A stretch of 32,606 bases of DNA, taken from the NCBI GenBank assembly GCA_017517925.1, contig JAFWXS010000143.1, positions 1 to 32,606 of the forward strand. Direction: 5' to 3'. The notes beneath the pieces are model-generated. The model made no database searches and had not been told where the DNA came from. It was given only the letters and a program-made list of their open reading frames with translations. Each line of letters opens with the position of its first letter. The first letter of the stretch is position 1. Source of the DNA: Bacteroidaceae bacterium. GTDB lineage: Bacteria; Bacteroidota; Bacteroidia; Bacteroidales; Bacteroidaceae. This document shows positions 7,783-15,888 of the stretch, piece by piece. The position numbers and the translations under genes are program-made.

Positions 7783-9264
7783 GTAGCTGCGGGCAAAGAG
7801 TACACGACACTTCGAAGGCTTACCCGAGTGGATACAAACACCCTCCTCTGGCTCTACATCCAAAGGAATACAACGGATAGTTGCCTTGGTAGCCTCCTTG
7901 ATAGCAACCTCGGTCTCAACGGTGCCATCCCAATGTGCAGAGATGAAACCTCCCTTAGTGTCGAGAGCCTCAACGAACTCCTCCCAAGTGTCTACCTTAG
8001 TAATCATAGAGTTACGGTAGTCGAGAGCCTTGCGGAAGATGTTCTGCTGAATCTCCTCCAACAGCTTCTCAACATAGTCGGCGATACCCTCCTGCGAGAG
8101 TGTCTGCTTGGTGAGTGTATCACGACGTGCGAGCTCGATAGTGCCATTCTCCATATCGCGTGGACCGAGAGCCAGACGTACAGGCACACCCTTGAGCTCA
8201 TACTCCGCAAACTTAAAGCCAGAACGTACATTGTCGCGAGCATCAACCTTCACGCTGATACCCTTCGTGCGCAACTCCGATGCAATCTGCTCCATACGCT
8301 CCTTCATCACTGCCAGCTGCTCGTCGCCCTTATAGATAGGAACCATAGCGACCTGGATAGGTGCCAACTTTGGAGGCAGCACAAGACCATTATTGTCCGA
8401 ATGAGCCATAATCAAAGCTCCCATCAGTCGGGTAGAGACACCCCACGAGGTAGCCCACACATACTCCTGCTTACCCTCCTTGGTGGTATATGTTACGTCG
8501 AACGCCTTAGCGAAGTTCTGTCCCAAGAAGTGCGAGGTACCGCTCTGCAGAGCCTTACCATCCTGCATGAGAGCCTCGATGGTATAGGTGTCGAGAGCAC
8601 CGGCAAAGCGCTCGTTGGCACTCTTCACACCCTTCACTACGGGCACGGCCATGTACTTCTCGGCAAAGTCGCCATAGAGGTTGATCATGCGCATAGCCTC
8701 CTCTTCGGCCTCCTCGCGTGTAGCGTGAGCGGTGTGTCCTTCCTGCCAGAGGAACTCGGCAGTGCGGAGGAACAGGCGGGTGCGCATCTCCCAACGCATC
8801 ACGTTGGCCCACTGGTTGCAGAGGATGGGCAGGTCGCGGTAGGAGTGGATCCAGTTCTTATAGGTGCTCCAGATGATGGTCTCCGATGTGGGGCGGATGA
8901 TGAGCTCCTCCTCGAGTCGTGCTGCGGGGTCAACGACTACACCGCTGCCATCCTCGGCATTCTTCAGGCGATAGTGGGTCACCACGGCACACTCCTTGGC
9001 GAAGCCCTCTACATGCTCGGCTTCACGAGAGAGGTATGACTTAGGGATGAGCAGAGGGAAGTAGGCGTTGACGTGCCCTGTAGCCTTGAACATGTCGTCG
9101 AGCTGACGCTGTATCTTCTCCCAGATAGCATATCCGTAGGGCTTGATTACCATACATCCACGCACTGCCGACTGCTCTGCAAGGTCGGCCTTTACCACCA
9201 AGTCGTTGTACCACTGTGAATAGTTTTCACTACGCTTGGTCAGGTCTTTCAGTTCTTTTGCCAT
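7780..9264 (-). CDS. proS: Prolyl-tRNA synthetase, eukaryote/archaeal-like class II
   Basis: A 494-residue ProRS that charges tRNA-Pro with proline. Class II motif 2 is [16 protein letters not shown] and is followed by QEGHTAHAT; the proline-binding TSE...NQW and motif 3 ([15 protein letters not shown]) regions are present. It lacks the large insertion editing domain of the bacterial type. It has the C-terminal extension typical of the eukaryote/archaeal type, including Cys residues near the end and a terminal tyrosine (RVLFARSY). The start at 9264 ([19 protein letters not shown]) matches the family. It is transcribed alone from a TAATTTTG box 43 bp upstream, divergent from the OmpA-like lipoprotein. 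The 3' end runs straight into a hairpin repeat. Confidence 0.97.
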   Translation of the reverse strand: MAKELKDLTKRSENYSQWYNDLVVKADLAEQSAVRGCMVIKPYGYAIWEKIQRQLDDMFKATGHVNAYFPLLIPKSYLSREAEHVEGFAKECAVVTHYRLKNAEDGSGVVVDPAARLEEELIIRPTSETIIWSTYKNWIHSYRDLPILCNQWANVMRWEMRTRLFLRTAEFLWQEGHTAHATREEAEEEAMRMINLYGDFAEKYMAVPVVKGVKSANERFAGALDTYTIEALMQDGKALQSGTSHFLGQNFAKAFDVTYTTKEGKQEYVWATSWGVSTRLMGALIMAHSDNNGLVLPPKLAPIQVAMVPIYKGDEQLAVMKERMEQIASELRTKGISVKVDARDNVRSGFKFAEYELKGVPVRLALGPRDMENGTIELARRDTLTKQTLSQEGIADYVEKLLEEIQQNIFRKALDYRNSMITKVDTWEEFVEALDTKGGFISAHWDGTVETEVAIKEATKATIRCIPLDVEPEEGVCIHSGKPSKCRVLFARSY

Positions 9265-9306
9265 AGTTTCTTATATGTATATTTTTCTGTTTTCGGTTTG
9301 GACATG

Positions 9307-9314
9307 CAAAATTA
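9307..9314 (-). promoter_or_regulatory. Candidate -7 box for proS
   Basis: The minus strand reads TAATTTTG, a TAnnTTTG match, 43 bp upstream of the proS ATG. The surrounding DNA is AT-rich. The -33 element is not clear. Confidence 0.6.
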
Positions 9315-9377
9315 AGTTTTTTTCATCGTTTAGCTATTCTTTTTCTTGGAATTTATAGTATTATATCATTTTTTTCG

Positions 9378-9385
9378 TATTTTTG
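9378..9385 (+). promoter_or_regulatory. Candidate -7 box for the OmpA-like lipoprotein gene
   Basis: TATTTTTG matches TAnnTTTG and lies 48 bp upstream of the ATG at 9433 in a very AT-rich stretch. The leader would be about 40 nt. Confidence 0.65.
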
Positions 9386-9432
9386 CGCTGAAATAAAAAC
9401 TGTATTATAAACAAAACTTAATCGAAAAACGT

Positions 9433-10128
9433 ATGAAATTGAAAGTTTTTGCATTGAGCATGTGTGCGGCATTGCTGCTTAGCTCTTGTGGCAGTTGGAA
9501 GAACACAGGCTGGGGTACTACCATCGGTACTGTAGCGGGTACTGCTGTTGGCTTGGGTATCGGCTATTGGGCTGACAGAAACAGCGATAGCAATACCGGT
9601 AAGATTGTAGGTGCTTCTGTGGGCGCTGCTGTGGGTGCTACTACCGGTGCGCTCATCGGTCGTAAGATGGATAAGGCTGCTGCGGCTGCAAAGCAGGTTG
9701 AGGGTGCTCAGGTCGAGTTGGTTGACGTGAATGGTCTGCCCGCTGTAAAGGTTACCTTTGAGTCTGGTATCCTCTTTGGCTTCAACAGCTCTACTTTGAG
9801 CGATGAGGCTAAGGCAAGTCTTGCAGAGTTTGCTACTGTATTGAAGTCTACTCCTGATGCAGACGTCGCTATCCTCGGTCACACTGATAATGTAGGTACT
9901 GAGAAGGCCAACCAATCTGTTTCTGAGAAGCGTGCTAAGGCTGTTGCCAAGTATTTGACAGAACAAGGTGTTGAGAGTCAGATTAAGGACGTGCTCGGTA
10001 TGAGCTTCACACAGCCCGTAGCTTCGAACGATACCGAAGAGGGTCGTGCAGAGAATCGTCGTGTAGAGGTTTACATGTATGCAAGCCAGGCTATGATTGA
10101 TGCAGCCAATGCTGAGGCTGGGAAATAA
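9433..10128 (+). CDS. OmpA-family peptidoglycan-binding lipoprotein
   Basis: A 231-residue outer-membrane lipoprotein. The signal peptide ends in a lipobox, LLSSC, with Cys at residue 20. Residues 25-80 are a glycine-zipper region (TTIGTVAGTAVGLGIGYW, then ASVGAAVGATTGALIG) that could insert in or pack on a membrane. The C-terminal half is an OmpA domain: FGFNSSTL, GHTDNVGTEKANQSVSEKRA and GRAENRRVEVYM. These contain the Asp and Arg that bind diaminopimelate in peptidoglycan. The likely role is to tether the outer membrane to the cell wall. Low GC upstream and a strong terminator downstream suggest a highly expressed single-gene unit. Confidence 0.93.
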   Translation: MKLKVFALSMCAALLLSSCGSWKNTGWGTTIGTVAGTAVGLGIGYWADRNSDSNTGKIVGASVGAAVGATTGALIGRKMDKAAAAAKQVEGAQVELVDVNGLPAVKVTFESGILFGFNSSTLSDEAKASLAEFATVLKSTPDADVAILGHTDNVGTEKANQSVSEKRAKAVAKYLTEQGVESQIKDVLGMSFTQPVASNDTEEGRAENRRVEVYMYASQAMIDAANAEAGK

Positions 10129-10152
10129 GCAGGCCTAACGATGAACAATTGT

Positions 10153-10183
10153 TACCCGGCCAAGGTTTATTCTTGGTCGGGTA
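10153..10183 (+). terminator. Intrinsic terminator after the OmpA-like gene
   Basis: A 12-bp stem with one G-T pair (TACCCGGCCAAG at 10153-10164 against CTTGGTCGGGTA at 10172-10183), a 7-nt loop and a following TTTAATAAAT. Confidence 0.8.
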
Positions 10184-10242
10184 TTTAATAAATCATTATC
10201 ATGTTATATGGCGAGGATATAGCCTCGCTTCATGTTTTAACT

Positions 10243-10551
10243 ATGAATATCTATTTTGACGGTTTGCTCATCGGAGCAGCAACCTTTCTTATTATCGGAC
10301 TGTTTCATCCATTAGTCATCAAGGCCGAATACTACTTGGGTGTCAAGAGTTGGTGGATGTTTCTCGTGGCCGGTGTTGCTGGTATGATTGGCTCATTGTT
10401 TGTATGTAATTCGCTCCTGTCCACCCTGCTCGGTGTATTTGCCTTCTCTTCCTTTTGGAGCATCCACGAATTGTTTCAGCAACGCGAACGGGTGCGCAAA
10501 GGATGGTTCCCGAAGAATCCTAAACGAAAAAATGAATTTATGGAGGAATAA
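10243..10551 (+). CDS. DUF4491 family small membrane protein
   Basis: A 102-residue protein matching the DUF4491 pattern: FDGLLIGAATFLIIGLFHP, then VIKAEYYLG, WSIHELFQQRERVRKGWFP and an NPKRK end. Three hydrophobic segments (about 5-22, 37-53 and 58-75) make it an inner-membrane protein of unknown function. I chose the ATG at 10243 over the in-frame ATG at 10201. The extra 14 residues are not family-like, and their DNA contains a small hairpin (GCGAGG/CCTCGC, about 10211-10228) that looks like leader. It lies about 180 bp before the ZIP transporter on the same strand. Confidence 0.88.
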   Translation: MNIYFDGLLIGAATFLIIGLFHPLVIKAEYYLGVKSWWMFLVAGVAGMIGSLFVCNSLLSTLLGVFAFSSFWSIHELFQQRERVRKGWFPKNPKRKNEFMEE

Positions 10552-10727
10552 GGCGATGAAGGAAGATAAAAGCCAAATGTCTTCCTGCTCCTCAACTCAT
10601 AACTCACATCTTATAATTGCTATCGTGTCATCCCGGGTAGCGCGAGGAATTTCTCACTATGTTGCCTTTGGCCCCTACGGGCGGCGAACTTCGTTTCGAG
10701 ATGGCACACTAATTAAAAACTCAACCT

Positions 10728-11510
10728 ATGTCTCTCACCATTCTCGGATTCCTCCTTATCTTCCTTGCAACCACGGCAGGGTCGGCACTCGTCTACTTCT
10801 TCAGGCGTGATATACCCAAGCGCATCAACGCCATCATCTTAGGCTTTGCGGCAGGGGTGATGATTGCCGCTTCGGTGTGGTCGCTGCTCATACCCTCTAT
10901 TGATGCAGCTGAGTCGGCCTTTGGCTCTTGGGCATGGGTGCCGGCTGCAGTCGGCTTTCTGCTCGGAGGGCTTTTCCTGGTGCTGCTCGACCATCTGTTG
11001 CCTCACTTCCACGCCGGCACGGGTCACGAGGAGGGTCCCCACCTGAAGGTGCGCAAGAGCACGCGTCTGTTCCTTGCCGTCACCATACACAACATTCCCG
11101 AAGGACTTGCCGTAGGCCTTGCCTTCGGTGCGGCTGCCGTGAGCGGCGAGCCGGGGGCTTACTATGCCGCTTTAGGATTGGCTATCGGTATGTCCATACA
11201 GAACTTCCCCGAGGGGGCTGCCATTGCCTTGCCCATGAAGGTGGCTACAGGCAGCAAGCACAAGTCGTTCCTCTTCGGTATGGCCAGCGGGGCCGTAGAG
11301 CCTATAGCTGCCGCTGCGGGTTATGTTCTTGCTTCTGAGGTGGCGGTGCTGCACCCTTGGATGCTCGGCTTTGCTGCCGGTGCCATGATCTTCGTCGTAG
11401 CCGAAGACCTCATCCCCGACTCCAACATCAGCGAGTACCCCCATGCCGGCACGTGGGGCGTGATGCTCGGATTCGTCTTGATGATGGTGCTCGATGTGGC
11501 ATTGGGCTGA
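10728..11510 (+). CDS. ZIP family divalent metal transporter
   Basis: A 260-residue inner-membrane transporter of the ZIP family, which imports Zn2+ and sometimes Fe2+ or Mn2+ into the cytoplasm. About eight hydrophobic segments are visible. TM4 contains HNIPEGLAVG (H121, N122, E125) and TM5 contains QNFPEGAAIALP (N159, E162), the metal-site motifs. A His-rich loop (HFHAGTGHEEGPH, about 93-105) lies between TM3 and TM4. The start at 10728 (MSLTILGFLLIFLATTAGSA) directly precedes TM1. The upstream gap of 176 bp shows no clear TAnnTTTG box, so it may be co-transcribed with the DUF4491 gene. The exact metal is not decided by sequence. Confidence 0.93.
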   Translation: MSLTILGFLLIFLATTAGSALVYFFRRDIPKRINAIILGFAAGVMIAASVWSLLIPSIDAAESAFGSWAWVPAAVGFLLGGLFLVLLDHLLPHFHAGTGHEEGPHLKVRKSTRLFLAVTIHNIPEGLAVGLAFGAAAVSGEPGAYYAALGLAIGMSIQNFPEGAAIALPMKVATGSKHKSFLFGMASGAVEPIAAAAGYVLASEVAVLHPWMLGFAAGAMIFVVAEDLIPDSNISEYPHAGTWGVMLGFVLMMVLDVALG

Positions 11511-11570
11511 TAGGAACATCGGCTCTCGGTGTCAAAATTCCAGCATTTCAGTACCAAAATGTTTTTATAA

Positions 11571-11658
11571 AGTGAGACTCGAGTCTCACCATAGAGCGAC
11601 TGCGGTCTCTACATGCAGAGACTCCAGTTTCACCACGGTGAAACTGGAGTCTCGCTAT
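11571..11658. repeat. Four-unit 22-bp array with palindromic cores (array 1)
   Basis: Four consecutive 22-bp units start at 11571, 11593, 11615 and 11637. Their aligned cores are ACTCGAGT, ACTGCGGT, ACTCCAGT and ACTGGAGT, in the context GAnACTnnnGTYTC. Unit 1 contains a perfect 18-bp palindrome (11572-11589). Units 3 and 4 are inverted to each other and form a perfect 17-bp stem (11618-11634 with 11637-11653). The array lies between convergent genes (ZIP and the secreted hydrolase) and may terminate both. Confidence 0.9.
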
Positions 11659-11696
11659 AATAGGTACTGGTCGGTTGAGTGTTGCCTCTTCCTGTT

Positions 11697-13226
11697 CTAC
11701 TCCTTCACCAGTACGGTGTGTCCTTGACTAATGTATATACCCCCTTCGTGGATGTCTTGCACTTGCCGTCCACCGAGACCGTAGATGGCTGTAGAGGTAG
11801 CAGTGTTGTGTGGTGCTGTTGCAGTGACTATCGATGTGGTGGGCGCGGCACTCATCTCCTCGATGTCGATGTCTATGGCTGCGGGGAAGAGGCGCTCGGG
11901 GTCGAAGTAGTAGGCACAACTCTCTACCATGGTCTTCAGGTTGGTGCCCACCATGCCGTTGAAGATTTCTGTGCCATTGAGCACCACCTTGACGGGTTGT
12001 GTGAGGTCATACTCCTTCTCGTTGAGGTAGAGGCGCACCTTGCCTTTGGTGATGGTTTCGTATTTTTTCGTGAAATCGATTTCAATGCCGTACTTCGGTT
12101 CAGCATAGTCTGTAGTGTAGGTCACCTTCTTCACATCGAGTGTTACGGTGTTGCCATCGCGGTTCATCTCATAGCAGGCACGTCCCTGATTGTCGTTGGT
12201 GAGGCTGGGCTCGATGACTCTCAGGTTGTAGAATCCGGTACGTCGGCCACCATACATGTCGTAGTTTTCCCAGAAGAAGTAGTCGGGGTGCGGGTCGCGT
12301 GTGTACTCGGCGAGCCAAGGGGTTGTGGGGCGGTAGTCTATCGAGTGCCCGTCGCCTTCGATGACTTCGATGAAGTGGTTATAGTATCCCGGATGTTGCT
12401 TCTGCAGCTCATCGGCAACCTCGAGTGCCTTTTGGGTGAGTTCGTTTCTGGAGAAACCATCATCGAGCTCTCCTGTGCGAAGAGAGAAGGCGATGTTGGC
12501 CACGTTCTCCATAGGGGCGTTTCTCAAGGGCTCGCCACCGGCCATGGGGCCTGCTCCGGCAAGGTAGTCGGCATAGAACGCTGCCAGACGCTGGCTACCA
12601 TACGCGCCCTCGGAGATTCCGAAGAAGTATATCTTGTTGGCATCCACCTCGTCGGTGAGGAAGGCCAGGCGCAGGAGCTTCTCCCATGCCCACTGCTTGC
12701 TGCGTGTGGCCCAACGGTAGTACTCACCTGTCGCATTGGGTATCTGCGGCACGAAATAGATGCCGGGGCTGTAGAAACGGCGCAGGCTGAGGCCGATACC
12801 CGTTTCCCATTCTTGGTTCTTGTCACCGGAACCGTGCATGTAGAGAAACAGCGGATATTTGGTGTCGGGCTCTACCTCCACGGCATTGCATCCCCAGTAG
12901 AAAGGCATGGTGGCATTGGCCTCCAGGTGTGCAGGCAGTTTCCACGAACTTTTCTCTCTCTTCTCCAGTTCGGTCACCTCGAACAGTTTTTCCTCGTCGA
13001 AATTCTCTACTGCCGATTTCCATATGCTCCATACCTTGTCACGTGTGGTTGCTATCTGCTCCATTGGGATTGTAGTAGTTTCATTGAAAGATACCTCTTT
13101 CTCAGAGAGTGAGGCACTGAATGTCTCGTAGATAGCGGATGTGTTTGCTTCTGTGACGATGTCTTGCGATGTTGCAGGGTTGCCTGTGAAAGCCGCGATG
13201 AACAAAAGGGTGAATGTCTTTTTCAT
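11697..13226 (-). CDS. Secreted alpha/beta hydrolase (esterase-like) with C-terminal sorting tail
   Basis: A 509-residue exported hydrolase. The signal peptide spans about residues 1-21. The alpha/beta-hydrolase domain (about 120-300) shows LFLYMHGSGDK (oxyanion region), the nucleophile elbow FFGISEGAYGS with Ser205, a candidate acid in GELDDGF (255/256) and the His in EGDGHSIDY (294). This resembles PHB-depolymerase/feruloyl-esterase-like proteins; the substrate is unknown. Residues 300-470 are beta-rich. The last 30 residues (AIYGLGGRQV, then GGIYISQGHTVLVKE) resemble the GIYI..GKKVLVK tail found on many secreted Bacteroidales proteins and may be a sorting or anchoring signal. The gene is a single unit with its own -7 box. 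Confidence 0.85.
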   Translation of the reverse strand: MKKTFTLLFIAAFTGNPATSQDIVTEANTSAIYETFSASLSEKEVSFNETTTIPMEQIATTRDKVWSIWKSAVENFDEEKLFEVTELEKREKSSWKLPAHLEANATMPFYWGCNAVEVEPDTKYPLFLYMHGSGDKNQEWETGIGLSLRRFYSPGIYFVPQIPNATGEYYRWATRSKQWAWEKLLRLAFLTDEVDANKIYFFGISEGAYGSQRLAAFYADYLAGAGPMAGGEPLRNAPMENVANIAFSLRTGELDDGFSRNELTQKALEVADELQKQHPGYYNHFIEVIEGDGHSIDYRPTTPWLAEYTRDPHPDYFFWENYDMYGGRRTGFYNLRVIEPSLTNDNQGRACYEMNRDGNTVTLDVKKVTYTTDYAEPKYGIEIDFTKKYETITKGKVRLYLNEKEYDLTQPVKVVLNGTEIFNGMVGTNLKTMVESCAYYFDPERLFPAAIDIDIEEMSAAPTTSIVTATAPHNTATSTAIYGLGGRQVQDIHEGGIYISQGHTVLVKE

Positions 13227-13257
13227 GATTGTTGTTTTAAGTTATATATCAGTAGTG

Positions 13258-13265
13258 CAAAGATA
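13258..13265 (-). promoter_or_regulatory. Candidate -7 box for the secreted hydrolase
   Basis: The minus strand reads TATCTTTG (TAnnTTTG) 32 bp upstream of the ATG at 13226, within the 61-bp gap after nadD. Confidence 0.6.
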
Positions 13266-13287
13266 ATAATTTATTTTTAATCATAAG

Positions 13288-13890
13288 TTAAGGTTGTGTA
13301 TAATGATGCTTCTCTGTGATATACTTTGCTATATCGGGGTGCAGCATGTGGCTTGCGTCCTGCCCTGTGGCGATGCGGTGGCGTATCTCGGTGGAACTAT
13401 AAGGGAGGAGGGGAGGGTCCTCTAAAATTGAAAGTTGAAAATTGAAAGTTGAAAGTTCCTTTGTTGACTCGGAGTGCTCGGAGTTCTCTGAACTTCTGGG
13501 GTATACGATGATGGGTGTCTCGCGGACGATGTCATCTCCTCGATACCAACGGTGGAAGCATTGCCAGTTGTCTTCGCCGATGATGAGGCTGAACTCGTGT
13601 TCGGGGTAGGCCGTGCGCAGGGCTTGCAGCGTGTGGTAGGTGTATGAGGGACGGGGAAGGGTGAACTCAAAGTTGCAGGCACGGAGCATAGGGTAGGGGG
13701 CTACTGCCAGCCGTGCCATGGCAAGACGCTCCTCTTCGTCGAGCAGCGTGAGGTCCTGCTTCAAGGGGTTCTGTGGACTCACCATGAGCCACACCTCATC
13801 TACCAGCCCTTGCTCGCAGATGTATGCGGCCAGGGCGGTATGTCCCAAGTGTATGGGGTTGAACGACCCTCCGAAGATTCCGATTCTCAC
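13288..13890 (-). CDS. nadD: Nicotinate-nucleotide adenylyltransferase
   Basis: A 200-residue NadD that joins nicotinate mononucleotide and ATP to give deamido-NAD. The nucleotidyltransferase motif GGSFNPIHLGH is at residues 7-17, and the second motif SSTEIRHRIATG is near residue 165. The start codon is GTG at 13890, overlapping the gmk stop by 4 nt (GTGA), which implies translational coupling. Between VYPR and SSTEIR the protein has an unusual Ser/Glu-rich stretch and then LSTFNFQLSI, about 8-10 residues more than expected. That stretch is encoded by a low-complexity 14-bp-period repeat (13426-13456), probably an in-frame repeat insertion in a variable loop. All key motifs are intact, so the enzyme is probably active. 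Confidence 0.95.
   Translation of the reverse strand: MRIGIFGGSFNPIHLGHTALAAYICEQGLVDEVWLMVSPQNPLKQDLTLLDEEERLAMARLAVAPYPMLRACNFEFTLPRPSYTYHTLQALRTAYPEHEFSLIIGEDNWQCFHRWYRGDDIVRETPIIVYPRSSENSEHSESTKELSTFNFQLSILEDPPLLPYSSTEIRHRIATGQDASHMLHPDIAKYITEKHHYTQP
13426..13456. repeat. 14-bp-period repeat inside nadD
   Basis: Two units of ATTGAAAGTTGAAA plus a third partial (31 bp) lie in frame within nadD and encode STFNFQLSI on the minus strand. Period and sequence align with the 14-bp minisatellite at 14466-14521, with mostly A/G differences. Confidence 0.9.
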
Positions 13891-14453
13891 GTTTCAATGA
13901 ATTCTTTAATAATGGTCAAAGCTTCAGCCTTCGCTGTTTCAAGGTCGTCGTTGATGACCACCTTGTCAAACTTGGGGGCGAAGGAGAGTTCGTACTCGGC
14001 CTTGTCGATACGCTGCTGTATGATCTCCGGGGCATCAGTGCCGCGTCCTTCGAGGCGGCGGCGGAGCTCCTCTACGGAGGGCGGCTGTATGAAGAGCGAC
14101 AGGGCGCGGTCGCCATAGAACTCCTTGATGTTGCATCCGCCCACTACATCCACATCGAACACGACGTGTTGTCCTGCTTCGAGCTGCTGCTCGACCTGAG
14201 CTTTCAGGGTACCGTAGAAGCGGTCGGGGTATACCTCCTCGTATTCGAGAAACTCCCCATTTGCGATGCGCTGGCGAAACTCCTCGGGACTGAGGAAGAA
14301 GTATTCCACCCCATGCTGCTCGGTGCCGCGCGGTGGCCGGCTGGTGGCTGAGATGGAGAAGGCGAGGCCCAGCCCCTGCTGCATCAGGTAGTTGATGATG
14401 GTAGACTTGCCTGACCCCGAGGGGGCGGAGAAGATGATTAGCTTTCCGTTCAT
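13887..14453 (-). CDS. gmk: Guanylate kinase
   Basis: A 188-residue guanylate kinase (GMP + ATP to GDP + ADP). The P-loop SAPSGSGKST is at residues 9-18. The GMP-binding region has SISATSRPPRGTEQHGVEYFF, split here as SATSRPPRG (36-44) and GVEYFFLS, followed by FLEYEEVYPDRFYGT. The lid/arginine region is RRRLEGRGTDAPEIIQQRI. Its length matches the family. It sits in the run yicC-gmk-nadD, an arrangement common in Bacteroidales. The stop overlaps the nadD GTG start by 4 nt. The 151-bp gap to yicC is filled by a minisatellite, unusual within such a tight cluster. Confidence 0.97.
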   Translation of the reverse strand: MNGKLIIFSAPSGSGKSTIINYLMQQGLGLAFSISATSRPPRGTEQHGVEYFFLSPEEFRQRIANGEFLEYEEVYPDRFYGTLKAQVEQQLEAGQHVVFDVDVVGGCNIKEFYGDRALSLFIQPPSVEELRRRLEGRGTDAPEIIQQRIDKAEYELSFAPKFDKVVINDDLETAKAEALTIIKEFIET

Positions 14454-14456
14454 AAT

Positions 14457-14598
14457 GGTTGAGGGTTGAGAGTTTAGGGTTGAGAGTTTAGGGTTGAGAG
14501 TTTAGGGTTGAGAGTTTAGAGGTGAGGGTTTAGGGTTTCATGATGGGATGCTAACATTGCGGAGCCTTCTCTCAACACTCAACCCTCAACTCTCAACC
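14457..14598. repeat. 14-bp minisatellite with an inverted copy, between yicC and gmk
   Basis: Four units of TTGAGAGTTTAGGG (14466, 14480, 14494, 14508; the last is degenerate) are flanked by related GGTTGAGGG words. About 50 bp further on, 14569-14598 carries the reverse complement (CTCAACCCTCAACTCTCAACC-type), so the transcript can fold into a long imperfect hairpin just upstream of the gmk start. Confidence 0.9.
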
Positions 14599-14604
14599 AG
14601 ATTA

Positions 14605-15480
14605 TTACATTACATTCAGCACCTGTTCCTTGATTTGCTCCAGCTCGTCCTTCATCTTCACCACGATGTTCTGCATCTCGGCATGGTTGCTCTTGCTTCC
14701 CGTCGTGTTGATTTCGCGTCCCATCTCCTGGGCGATGAAGCCGAGCTTCTTGCCTTGTCCGTGTCCTTCGCGCATGGTCTCGCGGAAGTAGCTGAGGTGG
14801 TTGCTGAGGCGTTGCTTCTCCTCGTTGATGTCGAGCTTTTCGATGTAGAAGATGAGCTCCTGCTCGAAGCGGTTCTTGTCGTACTCCACGCTGAGGTTCT
14901 TCTGCAGGCTCTCGAGTATGCGTTCGCGTATCTTCTCCACCCGCTCCTGCTCATAGGGCTCGATGGAGGCCAGCAGTGTGGCTATATTGTCGAGTTTCTC
15001 GCCGAACTTCCTCTCCAGTGCGGCTCCCTCCTGGCGGCGGAACTCCATGAGCTTCTCTATGGCCTCGGTCACTGCGCCCCGTGCCGCGTTCCACTCCTCC
15101 TCGCTCAGTTCCTTCACTTCGGTGCGGCTGAGCACATCGGGCATGCGCAGCAGGGTGGGGAGCCAGTCTGTCGGCTCGGGGATGCCGGTCGTTTCGCAGA
15201 TGCTCTTGATTTGCTCGTGGTAGCTCTCTACGAGTGCCTTGTTGATGGGTGAGGCCAGTGAGGCGCTGTCCTCCTCCACCCATAGGCTGAAGTCTATCTT
15301 GCCGCGTTCGAGCTGTTGTGCTATGAGGGTGCGTATCTCCATCTCCTTCTCCCGATAGAGAGGTGCGATGCGTGTGGATAGATCCATCGCCTTGCTGTTG
15401 AGCGACTTTATCTCGGCATATATCTTCTTCGTTCCGTAAGTTGCCACGGCCTTGCCGTAGCCAGTCATAGACAATATCAT
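14605..15480 (-). CDS. yicC: YicC family endoribonuclease-like protein
   Basis: A 291-residue YicC-family protein; E. coli YicC has endoribonuclease activity on small RNAs, so an RNase role is inferred by homology. The N-terminal signature MILSMTGYGKA and EIKSLNSKAMDLSTRI are typical. The C-terminal DUF1732 part carries NRFEQELIFYIEKLDINEEK, then HLSYF and a GKKLGFIAQEMGREINTTGSK end. Long charged helices fill the middle. Lies upstream of gmk and nadD on the same strand and 50 bp downstream of panD, so it is probably in the same transcript. No separate TAnnTTTG box was found upstream. Confidence 0.95.
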   Translation of the reverse strand: MILSMTGYGKAVATYGTKKIYAEIKSLNSKAMDLSTRIAPLYREKEMEIRTLIAQQLERGKIDFSLWVEEDSASLASPINKALVESYHEQIKSICETTGIPEPTDWLPTLLRMPDVLSRTEVKELSEEEWNAARGAVTEAIEKLMEFRRQEGAALERKFGEKLDNIATLLASIEPYEQERVEKIRERILESLQKNLSVEYDKNRFEQELIFYIEKLDINEEKQRLSNHLSYFRETMREGHGQGKKLGFIAQEMGREINTTGSKSNHAEMQNIVVKMKDELEQIKEQVLNVM

Positions 15481-15530
15481 GTGTTTTATAGAACTTTATT
15501 CTGTTGTATGGATGAGGGGAAGGAGCGCTT

Positions 15531-15875
15531 TTATAATTTGTTCCCAGACTTAGGAAAAATTACTGTAGGATGGAAGTTGCAGGTCTCATCGGGTGTCATT
15601 TGCGCATACGCCATGATGATGACCACATCGTTGGGTTGTACTAAACGTGCAGCAGCACCGTTGAGACAAATCTTTCCAGATCCACGTTCGCCCTTAATAA
15701 TGTAGGTAATGAAGCGCTCTCCATTATTGTTGTTTACGATGTGTACCTGCTCTCCCTCGAACATGTTGGCCGCATCCATTAAGTCCTCATCGATAGTGAT
15801 GCTACCCATATAATTGAGATTGGCCTCGGTTACACGAGCACAATGTATTTTTGACTTCAGTACTGTAACTAACAT
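15531..15875 (-). CDS. panD: Aspartate 1-decarboxylase
   Basis: A 114-residue pyruvoyl enzyme precursor that makes beta-alanine from aspartate for pantothenate. The self-cleavage site YMGSITID places Gly24-Ser25 exactly where E. coli PanD is cut when the start is taken at 15875 ([20 protein letters not shown]). This argues against the in-frame ATG 12 codons upstream, which would also overlap pan[11 protein letters not shown], then [19 protein letters not shown], are family motifs. Spacing to panC is 13 nt, so the two are co-transcribed and supply both substrates of the PanC reaction pathway. Confidence 0.96.
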   Translation of the reverse strand: MLVTVLKSKIHCARVTEANLNYMGSITIDEDLMDAANMFEGEQVHIVNNNNGERFITYIIKGERGSGKICLNGAAARLVQPNDVVIIMAYAQMTPDETCNFHPTVIFPKSGNKL

Positions 15876-15888
15876 ACTTTCGATTCTT

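Noticed and set aside
7726-9039. A 437-codon plus-strand ORF over proS
   Set aside because: It is antisense to a perfectly recognisable prolyl-tRNA synthetase and has no signal, motif or sensible composition.
10552-10727. Possible short gene before the ZIP transporter
   Set aside because: The open frame merely extends the DUF4491 region in another frame; the stretch looks like degenerate intergenic repeat.
11571-11658. CRISPR-like mini-array from the 22-bp periodicity
   Set aside because: Unit cores vary and there is no constant repeat separated by unique spacers of CRISPR length.
11679-13112. A 477-codon plus-strand ORF over the secreted hydrolase
   Set aside because: Antisense shadow; the minus frame has a signal peptide, catalytic motifs and a promoter box.
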